Assembly (NCBI GenBank): GCA_018398585.1
Contig: JAGTTD010000001.1
Span: 560,501 to 624,500 of the forward strand
Direction of reading: 5' to 3'
Source of the DNA: Simmondsia chinensis
Taxonomy: Eukaryota > Streptophyta > Magnoliopsida > Caryophyllales > Simmondsiaceae
Length of the DNA stretch: 64,000 bases
Part shown: in pieces, positions 16,446 to 28,900 of the stretch
How positions within the stretch are numbered: the stretch's first letter is position 1
Layout of the letters: every line of letters starts with the position of its first letter
Translations under genes and position numbers: made by a program
The notes under the pieces: model-generated
Told to the model about the DNA's origin: nothing
The model's database searches: none
Seen by the model: the letters and a program-made list of their open reading frames with translations, nothing else

Positions 16446-17894
16446 TTACATATTCTCATAAGGGTGGACGGATTCCCCTTTCTCAAAGAGAGCTTAGTTC
16501 CTCTTCTCCTTATAATTGTAAAAAAGGAGGTTAATAGTGAAGTCTAAGATTTAAACAGCTCTGGTGAAAGCCCTCTATCTTCTACTCCAATTCAAACCTT
16601 CTAGTCAGTAATTCCCCTTGTCGGCAGATAAACTATTCAAAGTTTCAAACCCAGTAGTAAAATGTCACTGAAAGAAGCCAAACAGAAATTACAACAGCGA
16701 AGGCTTGCAGATTTATCAAGTTTACAATTACCCCTATAGAAGATTTAACTTTAGCGTTTCATACAAAATGAGAACCATAGTTGCACAAAGCAGAAGCAAG
16801 AGCAGGACTGAAAAGAAGAACAGGAACAGGGGAGCAGGTGATCGCAAAAGTTTATAAGCTTGGGAGTAAAGGGAACACTTGTAATACTATGTATTACATA
16901 TATATAAGAAAAATTAATGACGCGTCATTAATTGAGCTATTGAAACATAAAAATCAAGGCAAAGTCAATATTAAGCAACGACCAAGAAAATTGACTCTAA
17001 TGTATCCATACAAGTCAAACATTCTTTAAATTGAGTGATATAATTAGCCAAGATCTCATCCAGTAAGTATCATCTTATCAAATGATTCCACAATTGTTTG
17101 AATCGTACTTCCGTTCAGTTTGATACCTTTTGGAAACACAAATCTAACTTTGAATGGCAAATCACATTTCTCGACATGAAACATTAGCACTTTACGAGTT
17201 TTCTGCAGCTATGATACCAACTACAATGACCATAAATGAAATGAACATCTAATTTGGGGAAAAGGAACAATTTGCCCACCAATCAATTCAACAAAAACGA
17301 TACAGTTCAACGAGGAAAAATACCCATAATTGGTCTATAACCCCACATTGAAGATCCATAAAAGGTCCCAAATTTCATTAAGGAAAGATTATAATCTGAT
17401 ACAATACAAGTATATATCTAGTATCATTAATCAAAAAGATTGAAAAAAAAACAGTCATTTCATCATATTTACTCTCAATCAAATTGAACCCATCTTTTTT
17501 TCTTTAACTAATGTTAGATTCTATCATCATTCCAACAGATCTAGAAATCAAAATCATTTCCTAAAACCCAACCACCATGTACATAACCATAAGAATATGC
17601 AACAAAATCCTCTAAATTTGGACAAGCAAACCCATCTAGTTCATCATTTCCTAGACCCATCTTTCTCATGATAGCACTTACTAAACTGTATAGAACTCCT
17701 CTAAGCTTATAAAAAGTAATATTTTTACCAAGTTAAAATTGTTAATACCAAAGCAACTTTGTAAAATCTTGCGACTATTTTTCATTACTCTGACAATAAC
17801 AATTATTTCCATTGCGAGTTGCAATTATCCTATCATAATCAATTTCCCTTTCTTGAAGAAAAAAAGTTTACCTGTCGGTGGCTGAGTAATCCCT

Positions 17895-18713
17895 TCATTT
17901 AGGGCTTGGCACTCCGGGCACGGTTGGCGAAACGGGCAGCTGTGGAAACCCTAACAGGCCGGTCTCTTTCGGTGAAAACAACAAATTAGGGGAGAGAAGA
18001 GGGCACGGCGATTTCGGCGATGGAAGGCACCCAAAAGGCAGCGGCGATGACGGAGGTGGCATCGTAAACATGTGCGGCGGCGGCGGCGGCACCATCGGCG
18101 GTGGTAGCGTTTTTGGATCGTGGTCAACGGACTGCATTGAGCTGTGAAAAAACCGCATGTACGCCGAGATCGGACTCTCCGCCGCCGCGTGACAAGTCGG
18201 AAGCGGCGGCAACGGCGACAGCGGCCGCATAAAACCACTAGGGTTTGCCACCGCAGGCGCGCTGAATGGATTTTGATTTTGATTTAGCAAACTAGGAGGG
18301 CGGTTACTAAGCTGAGCCAACGGAGGAGGCCGGATACGCTGAAGCCGCGAGCTAGGCGGCTTCGGCGCGTTGATCGGGGGCGCAGCCCCCCCCGCCGCCA
18401 TCCGCTCGTGAGCGGGGGAGCCGGTGAGCTTCTGAACGACGTCTCTGAAGTCGCTCTTGCTTATATTATACACCGGCGGCTGCTGCGGCGGAGGTGGAAC
18501 ATCAAGCGGCGGTTGCTGCGGGGGATCAAATAGGGGTTTCTTGAGGGCGGTTACAACGGAGGGTTTGGAAATCTTGTGAGAGATCTTGTGGAGGTGGCGG
18601 AGGTAGTGCTCCCGGGTGGTGGTAGTACTGGTTCCGGCGGGTGCGGTGGTGGATGTGGCGGCGGTGGAGGTGGAGGAGAGAGAAGAATCGGAGGGTTTGG
18701 AGAGGTTATCCAT
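17895..18713 (-). CDS. VQ9: VQ motif-containing protein, VQ9-like
   Basis: VQ proteins are plant-specific nuclear cofactors that bind WRKY and other transcription factors through the FxxxVQxLTG motif. This intronless gene encodes 272 residues. Near the N-terminus REHYLRHLHKISHKISKP matches the VQ9 subgroup. The VQ core is PVYNISKSDFRDVVQKLTGS followed by PAHERM. Next come SSRLQRIRPPPLAQL, AAESPISAYMRFF and a proline-rich C-terminus with FGCLPSPKSPCPLLSP and PVSPTVPGVPSPK. The start at 18713 (MDNLSKPSDSS) is preferred because the family begins with a short Ser/Thr-rich stretch after MD. An in-frame Met at 18842 would add 43 residues of untranslated-leader character. Pro/Gly-rich coding explains the local high GC. 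Confidence 0.9.
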   Translation of the reverse strand: MDNLSKPSDSSLSSTSTAATSTTAPAGTSTTTTREHYLRHLHKISHKISKPSVVTALKKPLFDPPQQPPLDVPPPPQQPPVYNISKSDFRDVVQKLTGSPAHERMAAGGAAPPINAPKPPSSRLQRIRPPPLAQLSNRPPSLLNQNQNPFSAPAVANPSGFMRPLSPLPPLPTCHAAAESPISAYMRFFHSSMQSVDHDPKTLPPPMVPPPPPHMFTMPPPSSPLPFGCLPSPKSPCPLLSPNLLFSPKETGLLGFPQLPVSPTVPGVPSPK

Positions 18714-18925
18714 GGCGGAAGAAGGGAGGTGATTTGGTGAGTGAATAATTCTGTGGGGAAATCTGTGATGGGGAGAGAGAGAGACAAATGCTGGGGTTTG
18801 ATTCAGTTTATCATTTGCGCAGAGGGAGGGGGTCAGGGTCACTGCCTGTGGGACCGGGAGTTTGCGTTTGTTTTAAATTTTTTAGAGTTTAAATTTTAAA
18901 ATAAAATATTTTACCTAATTATAAG

Positions 18926-21802
18926 TAGAGGTGGCGGATCGGTCAGGTCGGGCCGGCTCGCTACTGTAGCAGGTTGGGCTGGGCCAAAATGGTATTGCCC
19001 GGGCCCATGAAGAGCCCAAAGGCTCTTTTTAATTTAAAAAATGATAATAAAAATTTATCTATAAATATTTATCCCTTCTACTTGCAAGAATTGTGCACTT
19101 CTAGCTCGTAGAATCTCGGTCAAATTCGAATTTCATTGTTCACTTCGGTAATTTTAGTATCAAAATTTTATTTGTTTCGCATTTTTACCTACTTAATTTG
19201 CATTAGTAGTTGCATTTTTTAAATACTAATCATTTATACTACCATGGCACACAACGTATCTTCGTCTGGAGCCGGTCGTTCTAGTTCTAGTTCTTCTCTA
19301 CCGCCTAAAGTACCTAAGAGAGGTAGAGTTTTCGAACTTGATACTGATAAATAAGCATTTTTAGAGCCAGACCCATCATTTTCATTCACTGACACCATAG
19401 ATTGGGACCTCCAACAACAACAGTATTACAACAACCGCGATTTTTCTGAGTCGGGTGGTGGCGGTGGAGACTCACAGACTGAAGAGGAACCCACACCTAC
19501 CACCGAACCCCAGCCCGCAAGAACTAGTACTAGTAGGCGTAGTACTAGTGGGGTATAGAAGCACTCCAACTTAGATAGGAATAATAATAAAGCGATTTGT
19601 ACATTATGTGACCCACCCAAGCCCTTTAGTCATCCACCGGGCAGTGGGACGAGCACATTAACTAGACATATAATTAGGTGCCACCCTAAACAAGACCCAG
19701 ATAGAACCCAACAACATTTAGTATAGCAAGCGACTAGCGCGCTTGTTAATTTTAGGTTCTCCCAAGAAACTAATAGACAGGCACTAGCTAAATATGTAAT
19801 TAAGTCTGAAAAGCCTTTTAGCACCGACAAAGACCCTGGTTTCGTAGAGTATCTCCAAACAGGGGTGAACCACGCCATCGTAAGGATTCCTAGGAACACT
19901 TTAAAGCGGCACGCGTTTAAAGCTTACAATAAGATGAAAACCAAGGTTTTCGAAATTTTTAGGGAGAACACGAACATGTTCTTGCTGATGTCCGACACTT
20001 GAAAGTCAAAACCCGGTGTGCCTTACTTGTGCGTAATGGCACACTAGATCGATTCCACATTCACCATTCAAAAATGAACAATCCATTTTGCATATTTAGA
20101 TTATTCCCACACTGCCGACATAATCACGGGTGCGATTATGGAGATAGTCCGCAGGTAGGGGATAGAGCGTCGTATTTTTAGTATCACGTTCGACGACGCT
20201 ACTACTAATAACACATCCGTTAAACAACTAAGTAGGCATATGAAATCCGTGTTAGATGGGCGGTGTTTTCATTTACGATGCATTTGTCATATATTGCATT
20301 TAATGGTGATTTATGGTTTAGGTCTAATAAACGCTTCTCTTTCCACCTTAAGAGATTTAACAATAGCAATAAAATCATCCGAAACCAGAAAGAGAAGATT
20401 TAAACTTATATGTATGACACATGGGTTAGAGTATAAAACAATTTAAATTAGACACACCAACTAGGTGGTCATCAACCGTAGAAATGTTAGAGCGCATACT
20501 ACCATATAAGGATGTCCTAGTAGAATTTGTACAGGATACTCGTTCAGATTTAAGTGATTATAATCTGAACGATGTACTCTGGAACACAATTAACAAAATT
20601 TGTAAATTTTTTACCATTTTTAGAGACGCTACCAATTTTTTTGTTTGGTTGCTATTATATGACCATACCACAAGCAATATATAGATTGATTGATATTGTA
20701 TCTTGGATGTCAGAAAATGAATCGAACCCCGTGTTGACTGAATCGATTAAAGCAATGAAAACCAAGCTTTATAAATATTATTATGAACTACTCCTTGCAT
20801 ACTATTTTGCCACTATTTTGGATCCCCTTTGTAAACTCACGGGTTTAAACTTGTTTGTCAAATATTTTTACGAAAATTTAAAATATGAATTCAATACCGA
20901 AAAATTTATTACGCAAGTCGATTCAAACCTGCACACTTTATTTTCTCATTATTCTCAAAGATTATCATCTGATAATCCATATGTTACTCTTACTACAGTT
21001 GGATCTTCCACATCTAGTGGAAGTAGTGCACACTCGTCGATTGCTTGGAAGTTGTCGGGCCAATTAAAGCCCACACAAAATTCCACGTCATGTGACGAGT
21101 TATATTACTATATGCGGACGCCGCTAATCCACTTCTTTCCGACACCAGCGAATTCGCAATTTGATATTTTAAAATGGTGGTGTACAAATCAAACCCAGTA
21201 TCCCGTGCTTTCCACCATGGCACGTAATATACTAATATGTACGGTGTCTTCAGTAGAATCGGAGTGTGCTTTTAGTCTTGGTGGCAAGTTGCTTGGAACG
21301 AAGAGGGCGAAGCTATCACCGTCCAACTTGGAGATGTCCGTGTGCTTAGAGGACTGGATGCACGCAGAAGTTAGGGACCAAAACGTAATGAGGCTGGGTT
21401 CATCGAGCGAGGATGAAGACGACCGCATTACTGATACGTCAGACGGCGGCACAGCAACCCCCCAACCAGCGTAGACTAATTTCTTATTGTTGTACGTCTA
21501 TATCTTGTTTGTATTTTTTAATAAATATGTTTGTACTTTTAAATAGATCCTACCAACTGCTGTAGTTGTATTTATTATACATTTTATTTTATTACATATA
21601 TTTAGCATTATTACTGTTTGTGATGGATTGTATTTGGATCCTATATTATTCATCAATGAATTATAATAATTTTTGTATAAAACAAATTCGTATTTTTTTA
21701 ATTTTGCTTATTTAAAAAACAGGGGAGGGATCGGGCCAACCCAGGCCCGGCCCGGCCCGGTTGCCCAACGAGGCCCGGCCCAGCCCGACCCACACACCTC
21801 TA
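18926..21802 (+). mobile_element. Degenerate hAT-superfamily DNA transposon
   Basis: The ends read TAGAGGTGGCGG (left) and TAGAGGTGTGTG (right, reverse complement), so TAGAGGTG is shared. The flanks are ATTATAAG (18918-18925) and ATTGTAAG (21803-21810), an 8-bp target duplication with one mismatch, as expected for hAT. Both subterminal regions are rich in GGGCC/GGCCC, typical of plant hAT elements. The 2877-bp body holds a decayed transposase gene. By its internal stops it cannot mobilise itself, and the mismatch in the duplication says it is not very recent. Confidence 0.85.
19244..21474 (+). pseudogene. hAT transposase pseudogene
   Basis: The coding trace starts at MAHNVSSSGAGRSS and meets a stop within 40 codons. 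A BED-type zinc finger is recognisable at about 19592-19690 (ICTLCDPPKPF through LTRHIIRCH). The catalytic middle region is broken by several stops and frameshifts between 19.7 and 20.6 kb. The last 300 codons (20572-21474) are open and contain the hAT C-terminal dimerisation domain: DELYYYMRTPLIHFFP, FDILKWWCTNQTQYPVLSTM, ARNILICTVSSVESECAFS and LEDWMHAEV. This is the zinc-finger/hATC domain order of plant hAT transposases. Confidence 0.85.
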
Positions 21803-21810
21803 ATTGTAAG

Positions 21811-23122
21811 TTTTACGTTTGATTGACAAAAAAATATATTTATATATATTTTTTTATAGTTTAAATAAAAATATAAAAAAAGTTATTTTCTAACTAAATA
21901 AAAAATAAAATATATATATATATATTTTTTTTTTTTTTACTAATAAGGAATCTTGTTACTCGATAAATTATGGCTTATTTCAAAACCAAGGGAAATCTTT
22001 TTAAGCTTATTTCAAAAAAGTGTTTTAAAAAAATTACGTTAATTAAAATTTTATAGTGGCCTACTTTTACTTGTTTTGACTACCTCCAATTGCCACCGCT
22101 ATTTTACTCTCACAAATCACTAGACTCACCACTCTACACTATTATAACTAATTATTATCATAATTATCTTCTACTTACCCTCTATTATTAGTTAATTTAT
22201 ATTATTAAGTTATTTTTATTATTATAATAGATAAGTTTATTTCCTATTTTGTAAACTTATATTCAAACACTTTATTATGTAAAAAAAAAATATTTATACA
22301 TTGCACAACCAAACGCTTTACTATACAAAAATATAGAACTTATTAAAATAGATAAGTTGACAAAAACATAAGCAGAAATAAGCTGAATCAAGCGCAACAT
22401 CAATTGATAAGTTGCTTTTTTTCCCTAATAAAAAACTCGATTATTGGGTAAATTCCAAGACATGGGATGACCTGCACACCATAGGCGTGAATTGAGCGAT
22501 TCACGGGAGAGATTCAAGGGGGAATCAAACTCCAAACTTTTTAACCTAAAGCAATATTTTATTTTCTCATTTACCAATTTGTTTCATTATCCTTCATGTT
22601 TTTTTTTTTTTAAACCCAAAGCCTCATATGTTGTGTACCTTAAATATAAAAGACAATAGAATAGGTAAAACCCTTTACTCATATACAGGTAAAAAGGTAA
22701 CTTTTTAAAAAAATTACTCTTTCTTATTTACTCGTCAAATTGGGGTAAAGAAAATGAGAGTAAAGAGGGACAACGAGATTAAAACTTACCCTACACTGCT
22801 CCTCAAAATGATTTGCTAGAAAGGAATAAGGCTTTACCCATTACCTTTTTCTTTAGTTGAACCAAAACCGAGAAATTGAATTGAAAATGTTGGTTATTGA
22901 GTTCTCAAAAGCGGTTTAATTACCAAACTGGTAAAAATTCTAATTAATTTGGACAGTTATAGTTCATAAGTTTTACTAAATCGGTTAATCGATTAGTATA
23001 TTTACAATAGAATCGTGATTGTGCATTATAAGGTATAGCTGACTGATAAGTAGTCATATTTAATTTTGTTTGGTCATGAGTTCGATTTCATTTAGTTTAT
23101 TTTTTTTGAGCACAAATTTCAT
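21811..23122. other. AT-rich gene-free stretch
   Basis: Nothing recognisable as a gene. It contains short A/T and TA runs and degenerate repeat-like sequence only. Confidence 0.6.
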
Positions 23123-23125
23123 TTA

Positions 23126-24172
23126 GGCTCCATTTGTTTTGATGGAAAAGTAGAATCTAGAGATTGATTTTTCTTTGGAAAAGGTTTTCCACAGAAATAT
23201 AAATTACGAGTGAGGTTTTTCGTTATTTGTTTAAGAGAAAAACTTAATTCCCCATTGTGATGTCTTCGTGTATGTTTTAAAAAAAATATTTTTCACAAAT
23301 CATTTTATAGGGCAATATAAGTAATAATACAATGTATATGAAGTAACAAATTAAAAAGTTAACTATCAAAGTTGTATAAATTAGAAAAGTTGTTTCTTAG
23401 GTATTTTAAAATTTAAGCATTTATTATCTAAATACTCTGTTGTTTTATTGCATACAATGAGGTGTATATATTGTGTTAAAATCTGGTAAATTTTTATTAA
23501 AATCCGGCTAATTTTTGTCAAAAAACTGATGATATATAAATATCGTATTATCAAAAGGTTGTTCACATTCTAACAAAAATTACTTATATATTATCAAAAA
23601 ATATGTCGTATTACCATTTTCGGACAAAAGAAATAACTGCATTATGATATATGATACATATAGATTGTTGTTTTAATTTAAAATATACTAAATTTTGGCA
23701 AAAGATATCTGATTCATGAGAAAATTTTTAAACTTTAGGATACATCATTGCATATTATTAAAATATCACAATACATATGTAATAAATGCTAAAATATTAC
23801 CTAGATAATTTTCTTCTATAATATTATATAATAATTCAACTTGATTAAAGTTATTCTATTGCAACAATAATAAAGTAATATCGAAGCTGCTTTTAATTAT
23901 TCAGTCTAATTCTTGTTCGATGTGGATGTTAAATATCTACAATGCAGTTTGGTTTATTTTGATTCGATTTCGATTTGCATGATAATAACTGCGAAGATTT
24001 CTGAGCCACTTAGAATTACGACTTCCCCCATTTTGAAAGGGAAGTCATTTTCCCTTATTTGAGGGAAAAAGTTTTCCGGAAAACTTTTTCCTTGAGCTAA
24101 TGACGCGCCAAACAAAGGAAAAGGGGAAAACCACTTCCTAGAATGTGGTTTTCCCCCGAAACAAACGGAGCC
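23126..24172. mobile_element. PIF/Harbinger-like non-autonomous element
   Basis: The left terminus GGCTCCATTTGTTTTGATGG and the reverse complement of the right terminus GGCTCCGTTTGTTTCGGGGG are inverted copies with few mismatches. Both ends are flanked by TTA (23123-23125 and 24173-24175), the 3-bp target site typical of PIF/Harbinger. The 1.05-kb interior is AT-rich with no transposase, so it would depend on an autonomous partner. Confidence 0.65.
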
Positions 24173-24175
24173 TTA

Positions 24176-24978
24176 GTTTCAACTTTTTATATTTTTGTCC
24201 ATTTTATTTTTTTTTCTTAAACTCAAATCCTCATTTCCTTTTTTTAACTCCAAATCTTTTTTTTGGGGGGGGTTAAAGTTCATATAAAAAACTTCCATTA
24301 CCGCATCATTTGATACTTTAAATATTAGATATTTTATTCATTACATTATTTTTGGGAGCTAATAATAGTAGTAAATTTTAGAGTTTAAACAAGTGACAAA
24401 TACAGCTGAACTTCTTTTTAATAAATGGTAAACCAATTAGTCACATTAAACTAACCGATAACCGAAATTTCAGTTACTGATTTTAAATGAGCAATAACAA
24501 TTATTCAATTCCTCTCAATTTTATTAAATGGCCAATGAACCAATAAATTACTGATATTGAACACCCTTACTTATTTCTCTCTACCCTTCTTTTACCCAAC
24601 GACAAATAAATAGTTACTTACTTTTATAACTTTTACCAATTTGTAAGTAAACGAAGTTGTTATTGTTAGAATAAAAATTATTATTATCAGAATAATAATT
24701 TGGCTCATAAAAAGAGCAAGTAACAATCTTGAAAATAATAATGTTGCTTTGATAATAATAATTTTATTTTCGCAATAATATTACACTAAAAAAAATTACA
24801 AGATAAATACGTGGCAAACAGTGATAGGCTGCCATTTTCCAGGCCCTTCGCACGCAGCAAATTAGCAAACGCTGCCCCTTGTCAAGTGTTCACTTCACCT
24901 TACCCTAGACTCCCAATCAACAACAACTTCACATTCTCTCTCCAGTCTTCTTCATCGCCGCCGAGGTGAGATTCATCA
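24176..24978. other. AT-rich spacer and promoter region of the next gene
   Basis: No gene until the pyrimidine-rich leader just before 24979. It includes a microsatellite-like AATAAT-rich zone (24660-24790). Confidence 0.5.
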
Positions 24979-25467
24979 ATGGCCGAAGCCGCCGGCCAAG
25001 CTCCGCCTTCTCTCTCCGAGGTACTCTCTCCCTCTCTCTATCGCCAGCGCATTCGATCGTCAAGATCTCGCGCTGAATGATTAATGTAATTTTCATTTTG
25101 GAGGTTCGTTGATTAGATGTTGTGTACGATCTAATGGTGAATCATTGAAAAAATTGATTTTGATTGTGTATTGTGGTTTTATCATGCGTTTAGATGGTGA
25201 GGGTTCATTTCTGATTGTAGTGTCAGGCAAATAAGCATATTCAGATGTTGTTAGCCTAGGCAGGATGGTTTAGTTCTGGTGAAGAGCTTAAAAATCAGAG
25301 TTTGCTGTTGAATGAGTGGAAGCTTTGTTAGAAGTTATGATGATGAGAGTCATATATGATGAGAGTTTATAGTTATTGTTCATGTCTCTATTTTGATGTG
25401 TTTACCTTCGCCAGAATGTGCAAATCAAGGAGGAGGCTGTAATCGTCCGGCTCAAGTTTTGTTCAAT
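24979..25467 (+). CDS. Unidentified gene, first two exons, cut by assembly gap
   Basis: I do not recognise this gene. An ATG at 24979 after a typical CT-rich leader opens a short alanine/proline-rich exon (MAEAAGQAPPSLSE, 24979-25020) ending at a GTACTC donor. A pyrimidine-rich acceptor (TTCGCCAG) leads into 25415, where the phase-matched reading frame gives NVQIKEEAVIVRLKFCS before running into N. No continuation can be found after the gap, where SINE sequence begins. It could be the start of a gene whose remainder is missing from the assembly. Alternatively it could be a truncated copy. Confidence 0.4.
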
Positions 25468-25567
25468 NNNNNNNNNNNNNNNNNNNNNNNNNNNNNNNNN
25501 NNNNNNNNNNNNNNNNNNNNNNNNNNNNNNNNNNNNNNNNNNNNNNNNNNNNNNNNNNNNNNNNNNN
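25468..25567. other. Assembly gap of exactly 100 N
   Basis: One hundred consecutive N bases mark a scaffold join of unknown true length. It interrupts the preceding gene and the following SINE, so order and distance across it are uncertain. Confidence 0.99.
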
Positions 25568-25630
25568 TTTTGCCCTAATACGCTTAACTTCAAAATTCTA
25601 ATGGGATCCAGTACTTGCGTATTGGTACCC
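25568..25630 (-). mobile_element. 5S-head fragment of a SINE at the gap edge
   Basis: On the minus strand this reads AAGTACTGGATCCCATTAG then AATTTTGAAGTTAAGCGTAT, the 5' half of 5S rRNA. The rest of the element would lie inside the gap. A repeat at the gap edge is a likely reason for the assembly break. Confidence 0.6.
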
Positions 25631-25916
25631 TCTTAGGTAATCTCTCTATAGTTAGCATTTTATAGAAATAAGATTATGTAAATTGCACCTCTTCAACTCC
25701 CGTGTTAGCCGAAGCCTTTTTTAACGCCATGTTTGGCTAGCAATTTTTCATAACGTTTTACAACTTAATTTATTAAATATATTATCTATCAACTAATAAC
25801 TAACAGCTAATCAATCAGTTAGCAATCATAACGTAAGCGATTTTGCAAGCTTCATAAGCTATTCTATTCTGAGGTACCGGCGCACTTCACCGTGTCGGAG
25901 TGAAAGGTGTGAGCAG

Positions 25917-28900
25917 ATGGGTCTCCCGCATTGTGTGGGAGGAGCAACCTTCCAGATCCTCAAGCTTGCTGCTTTGCCTTCAACCTCCATGCTCAGACCT
26001 CTCTCTAAATCCCTACTCCTAACCCTAATTCCCTCCCCAACGCCTCCATTTCCCTTTCTTGTTAGATCTCTTTCTTCCCCTTGCGCCACCGCCACCACCA
26101 CCGCCACAGCAGCTGTATCCGGTAACGGTCACTCATCTCTCTCCACGTTTGTCATTTTCGGAGCATTTGTGTCAAACTGGCTTTTCCACAAAGTTTAAGC
26201 TGATGGGTGAAGGCATATAAATGATTTTATAGTTTAACATGCCCTTCGGACTTGAATTGTGGAAGTGCACAGATTCATAGCATATGTTGTGCTTAAATTA
26301 TGTCGATATTGAAATGGTGTTGTTAGGATTCGAACTCGTAACCTCTTGGTTAATATGGTTATGATACCATATCAATTAACAAACTTTCTTAAAAGCTTAA
26401 ACTAATGGCTTCAGGCTTAGGAGTGGTTTTATACTTTAACATGCCTCCTCACATGAATGCCCTTTGGACTTGAAGGGTGGATAATGCACAAACTCACCTC
26501 ATGTCTGGTGTTTAAATTATGTTGATATTGAATAAGGGGCGGTTTGGATTTGAACTCGTGACCTCTTGGTGAACATGGTCCTAATACTATGTCAATTAAC
26601 CAATTTTTTCAAAAGGTTAAGCTAACGAGTGAAGGTCATGGAATGGTTTTATACTCTTACTTGAATTTCAATATTTCGTTCTTCTCTTGAATTTTGATTC
26701 AGGGGCGAAATCGCAGTGGAGGGCAGCGATTGATTTCAAGTGGATACGAGACAACAAAGATGCGGTGGCTGTCAATATAAAGAACAGGAACTCCCTGGCC
26801 AATTTGGAGTTGGTGCTTGAGCTTTATGAGCAAATGTTGAGCCTTCAAAAGGTTATATTCCCTCCTTCCAGAATTGTAGTATAGTTTTTGAAATGCTGTT
26901 TTGACTTCGTTAAGATAACTGTTCATCATGGATATGATTGCATTGCGTGCATTTTGGCCCTCGGATGCATATTTGTTTGCTTGGACTTTACGCTAGTGTA
27001 ATCGTTTACAGGGTTATTTATGCCATAATACCATATACTTCATCAAGCGTATCTGTTAATGCACACACTTCTAAATATTGCAATGTTGTTCAAAGGGTAT
27101 AATTAGTCCGATTACTTTGTCCTTATGTTGCACCATCTGGACAACATTAAGACATTTGAAGAACAGGGGGTTGGTTGTCATGTGTGTGAGACTAAATTAG
27201 GGCAAAAGTTGGACGAAATAATGGAATGAATATACCACTTGGACAGTACTGAGACACTTGGAATTATTTGAGGACTAAACTGACACACATAGCGAAGCAC
27301 AAGGTATTGTAGCATAAATAAAGGTGATATGGATTCGATGGTATTGGAGGATTTGACATATGACCTCTTATTCTAGAGTCTTAACCTTGGTAGTTTTGTC
27401 ACTATACCAAAACATCATTAGGATGGACAAGCTCCATATAACCCCATTATCTTTGATGTGTTTCAATGTTAAATCTTTTTTGCTTTTGTTGAGCAATAAT
27501 GTCTTATGTCGTAACAAGGTAACGGTATAATAGAATCGGTTTCTTCTTAGTTTGGCTAATTCTTACTGACAGAGAGCAGGAAGTTGAACGGCTTCGTTCA
27601 GAGAGAAATGCTGTGGCTAACAAGATGAAAGGAAAACTGGAACCATCTGAGCGTCAAAAACTCGTGGAAGAAGGTGTGTTTTGCTTTATTTGTTTCCCTT
27701 CTCACTGCATTTGACCTTTTTCTAGTGAGATAAGTGGTGGTTAGAGGGATTTAAACATAGGACCTTTTGCCAATAGGGCCTCAACTTTGGCAATTTTCTT
27801 ATCACTAGACCAGAGCCTCATTGGCGCCCTTATTATACCACTAGTTTCCTAATCTGCAGTGTGTAGGTAAGAATCTAAAGGAAGGACTTGCCAGCTTGGA
27901 GGAAGATCTCTTTAGACTCACTGATGAGCTTCAGCAGGAAGCACAATCCATTCCGAACATGACTCATCCTGACGTGCCAATAGGCGGGGAAGATTGTTCA
28001 ATATTGAGAAAAATGGTATTGTATCTCAACAAAATCATGTATCTCTATCTTGTCACTTGACAAATGCTGGGATAGTTGGGTATTATAGTACGAGCTTTGT
28101 TTACTCGGCTTCTTTGCATGCATATCTGTAGGTTGGTAGCCCAAGGGAGTTCGGCTTTACTGTGAAGGATCATCTCCAACTTGGCAAAGAGCTAGATCTT
28201 TTGGACTTTGATTCTGCTGCTGAGGTAACTCAATATACGAGGGCTATAATATCTCTAGTTGGCAGTAAGAAACCTATCTGTCTTGTGAGAGTTTAGATGA
28301 TTATCATATAGCTAGTTTTACTGCTGGATTCCTCGAGTTAGTTGCTTGAGTGTTTTGTGATCAAGCCCGTCCATTATCTGCAGGGTTAAATTCAATGCGG
28401 TTTTATTTTATTGGATTGTTTATATATTTTGTTAAAATTGTATTACTATTGATCTGATAACAGATTTTAGGTTTTAATCCAGACGAAACCTGATTTCGGG
28501 TTGTAGTCTTGCAATTTATCTGGTATGTTGGTTTTTCTGGAATCGATGTACCGTTATGCGTCACAGTTGTCATGATGTAGTGAAGGAAATGCGTCTGTCT
28601 GTAACATGATGCTTTATTCTTTGTGTTGGTCATTTAGGTCAGTGGCTCAAAGTTCTACTACCTGAAAAATGCAGCAGTTTTGCTAGAGATGGCCCTTATC
28701 AACTGGACTCTAACTGAAGTCATAAAAAGAGGGTTTATTCCTTTGACAACCCCAGAAATAGTGAGGTCTTCTCTTGTTGAAAAGTGTGGATTCCAACCTC
28801 GTGCAGAAAATACCCAGGTTTGTTTTAGGCTTTACTTTCATTAAATGATTTGAGAAAGTTTTATCTGCATATAATTCATATGACATTGCCTAGCTACATG

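Larger units (their letters stand above)
14296..17894. other. Gene-free region between the SINE nest and the VQ gene
   Basis: I see no coding gene. It carries SINE and MITE copies listed separately and otherwise AT-rich unique sequence. The final part may include a spliced 3' untranslated region of the VQ gene: a plausible donor (CGACAG then GTAAAC, minus strand) lies just past its stop codon near 17872. Confidence 0.5.

Noticed and set aside
18714..18842. 43-residue N-terminal extension of the VQ protein
   Set aside because: The VQ9 subgroup starts with a short MD-type N-terminus. The extension looks like leader sequence and matches no family feature.
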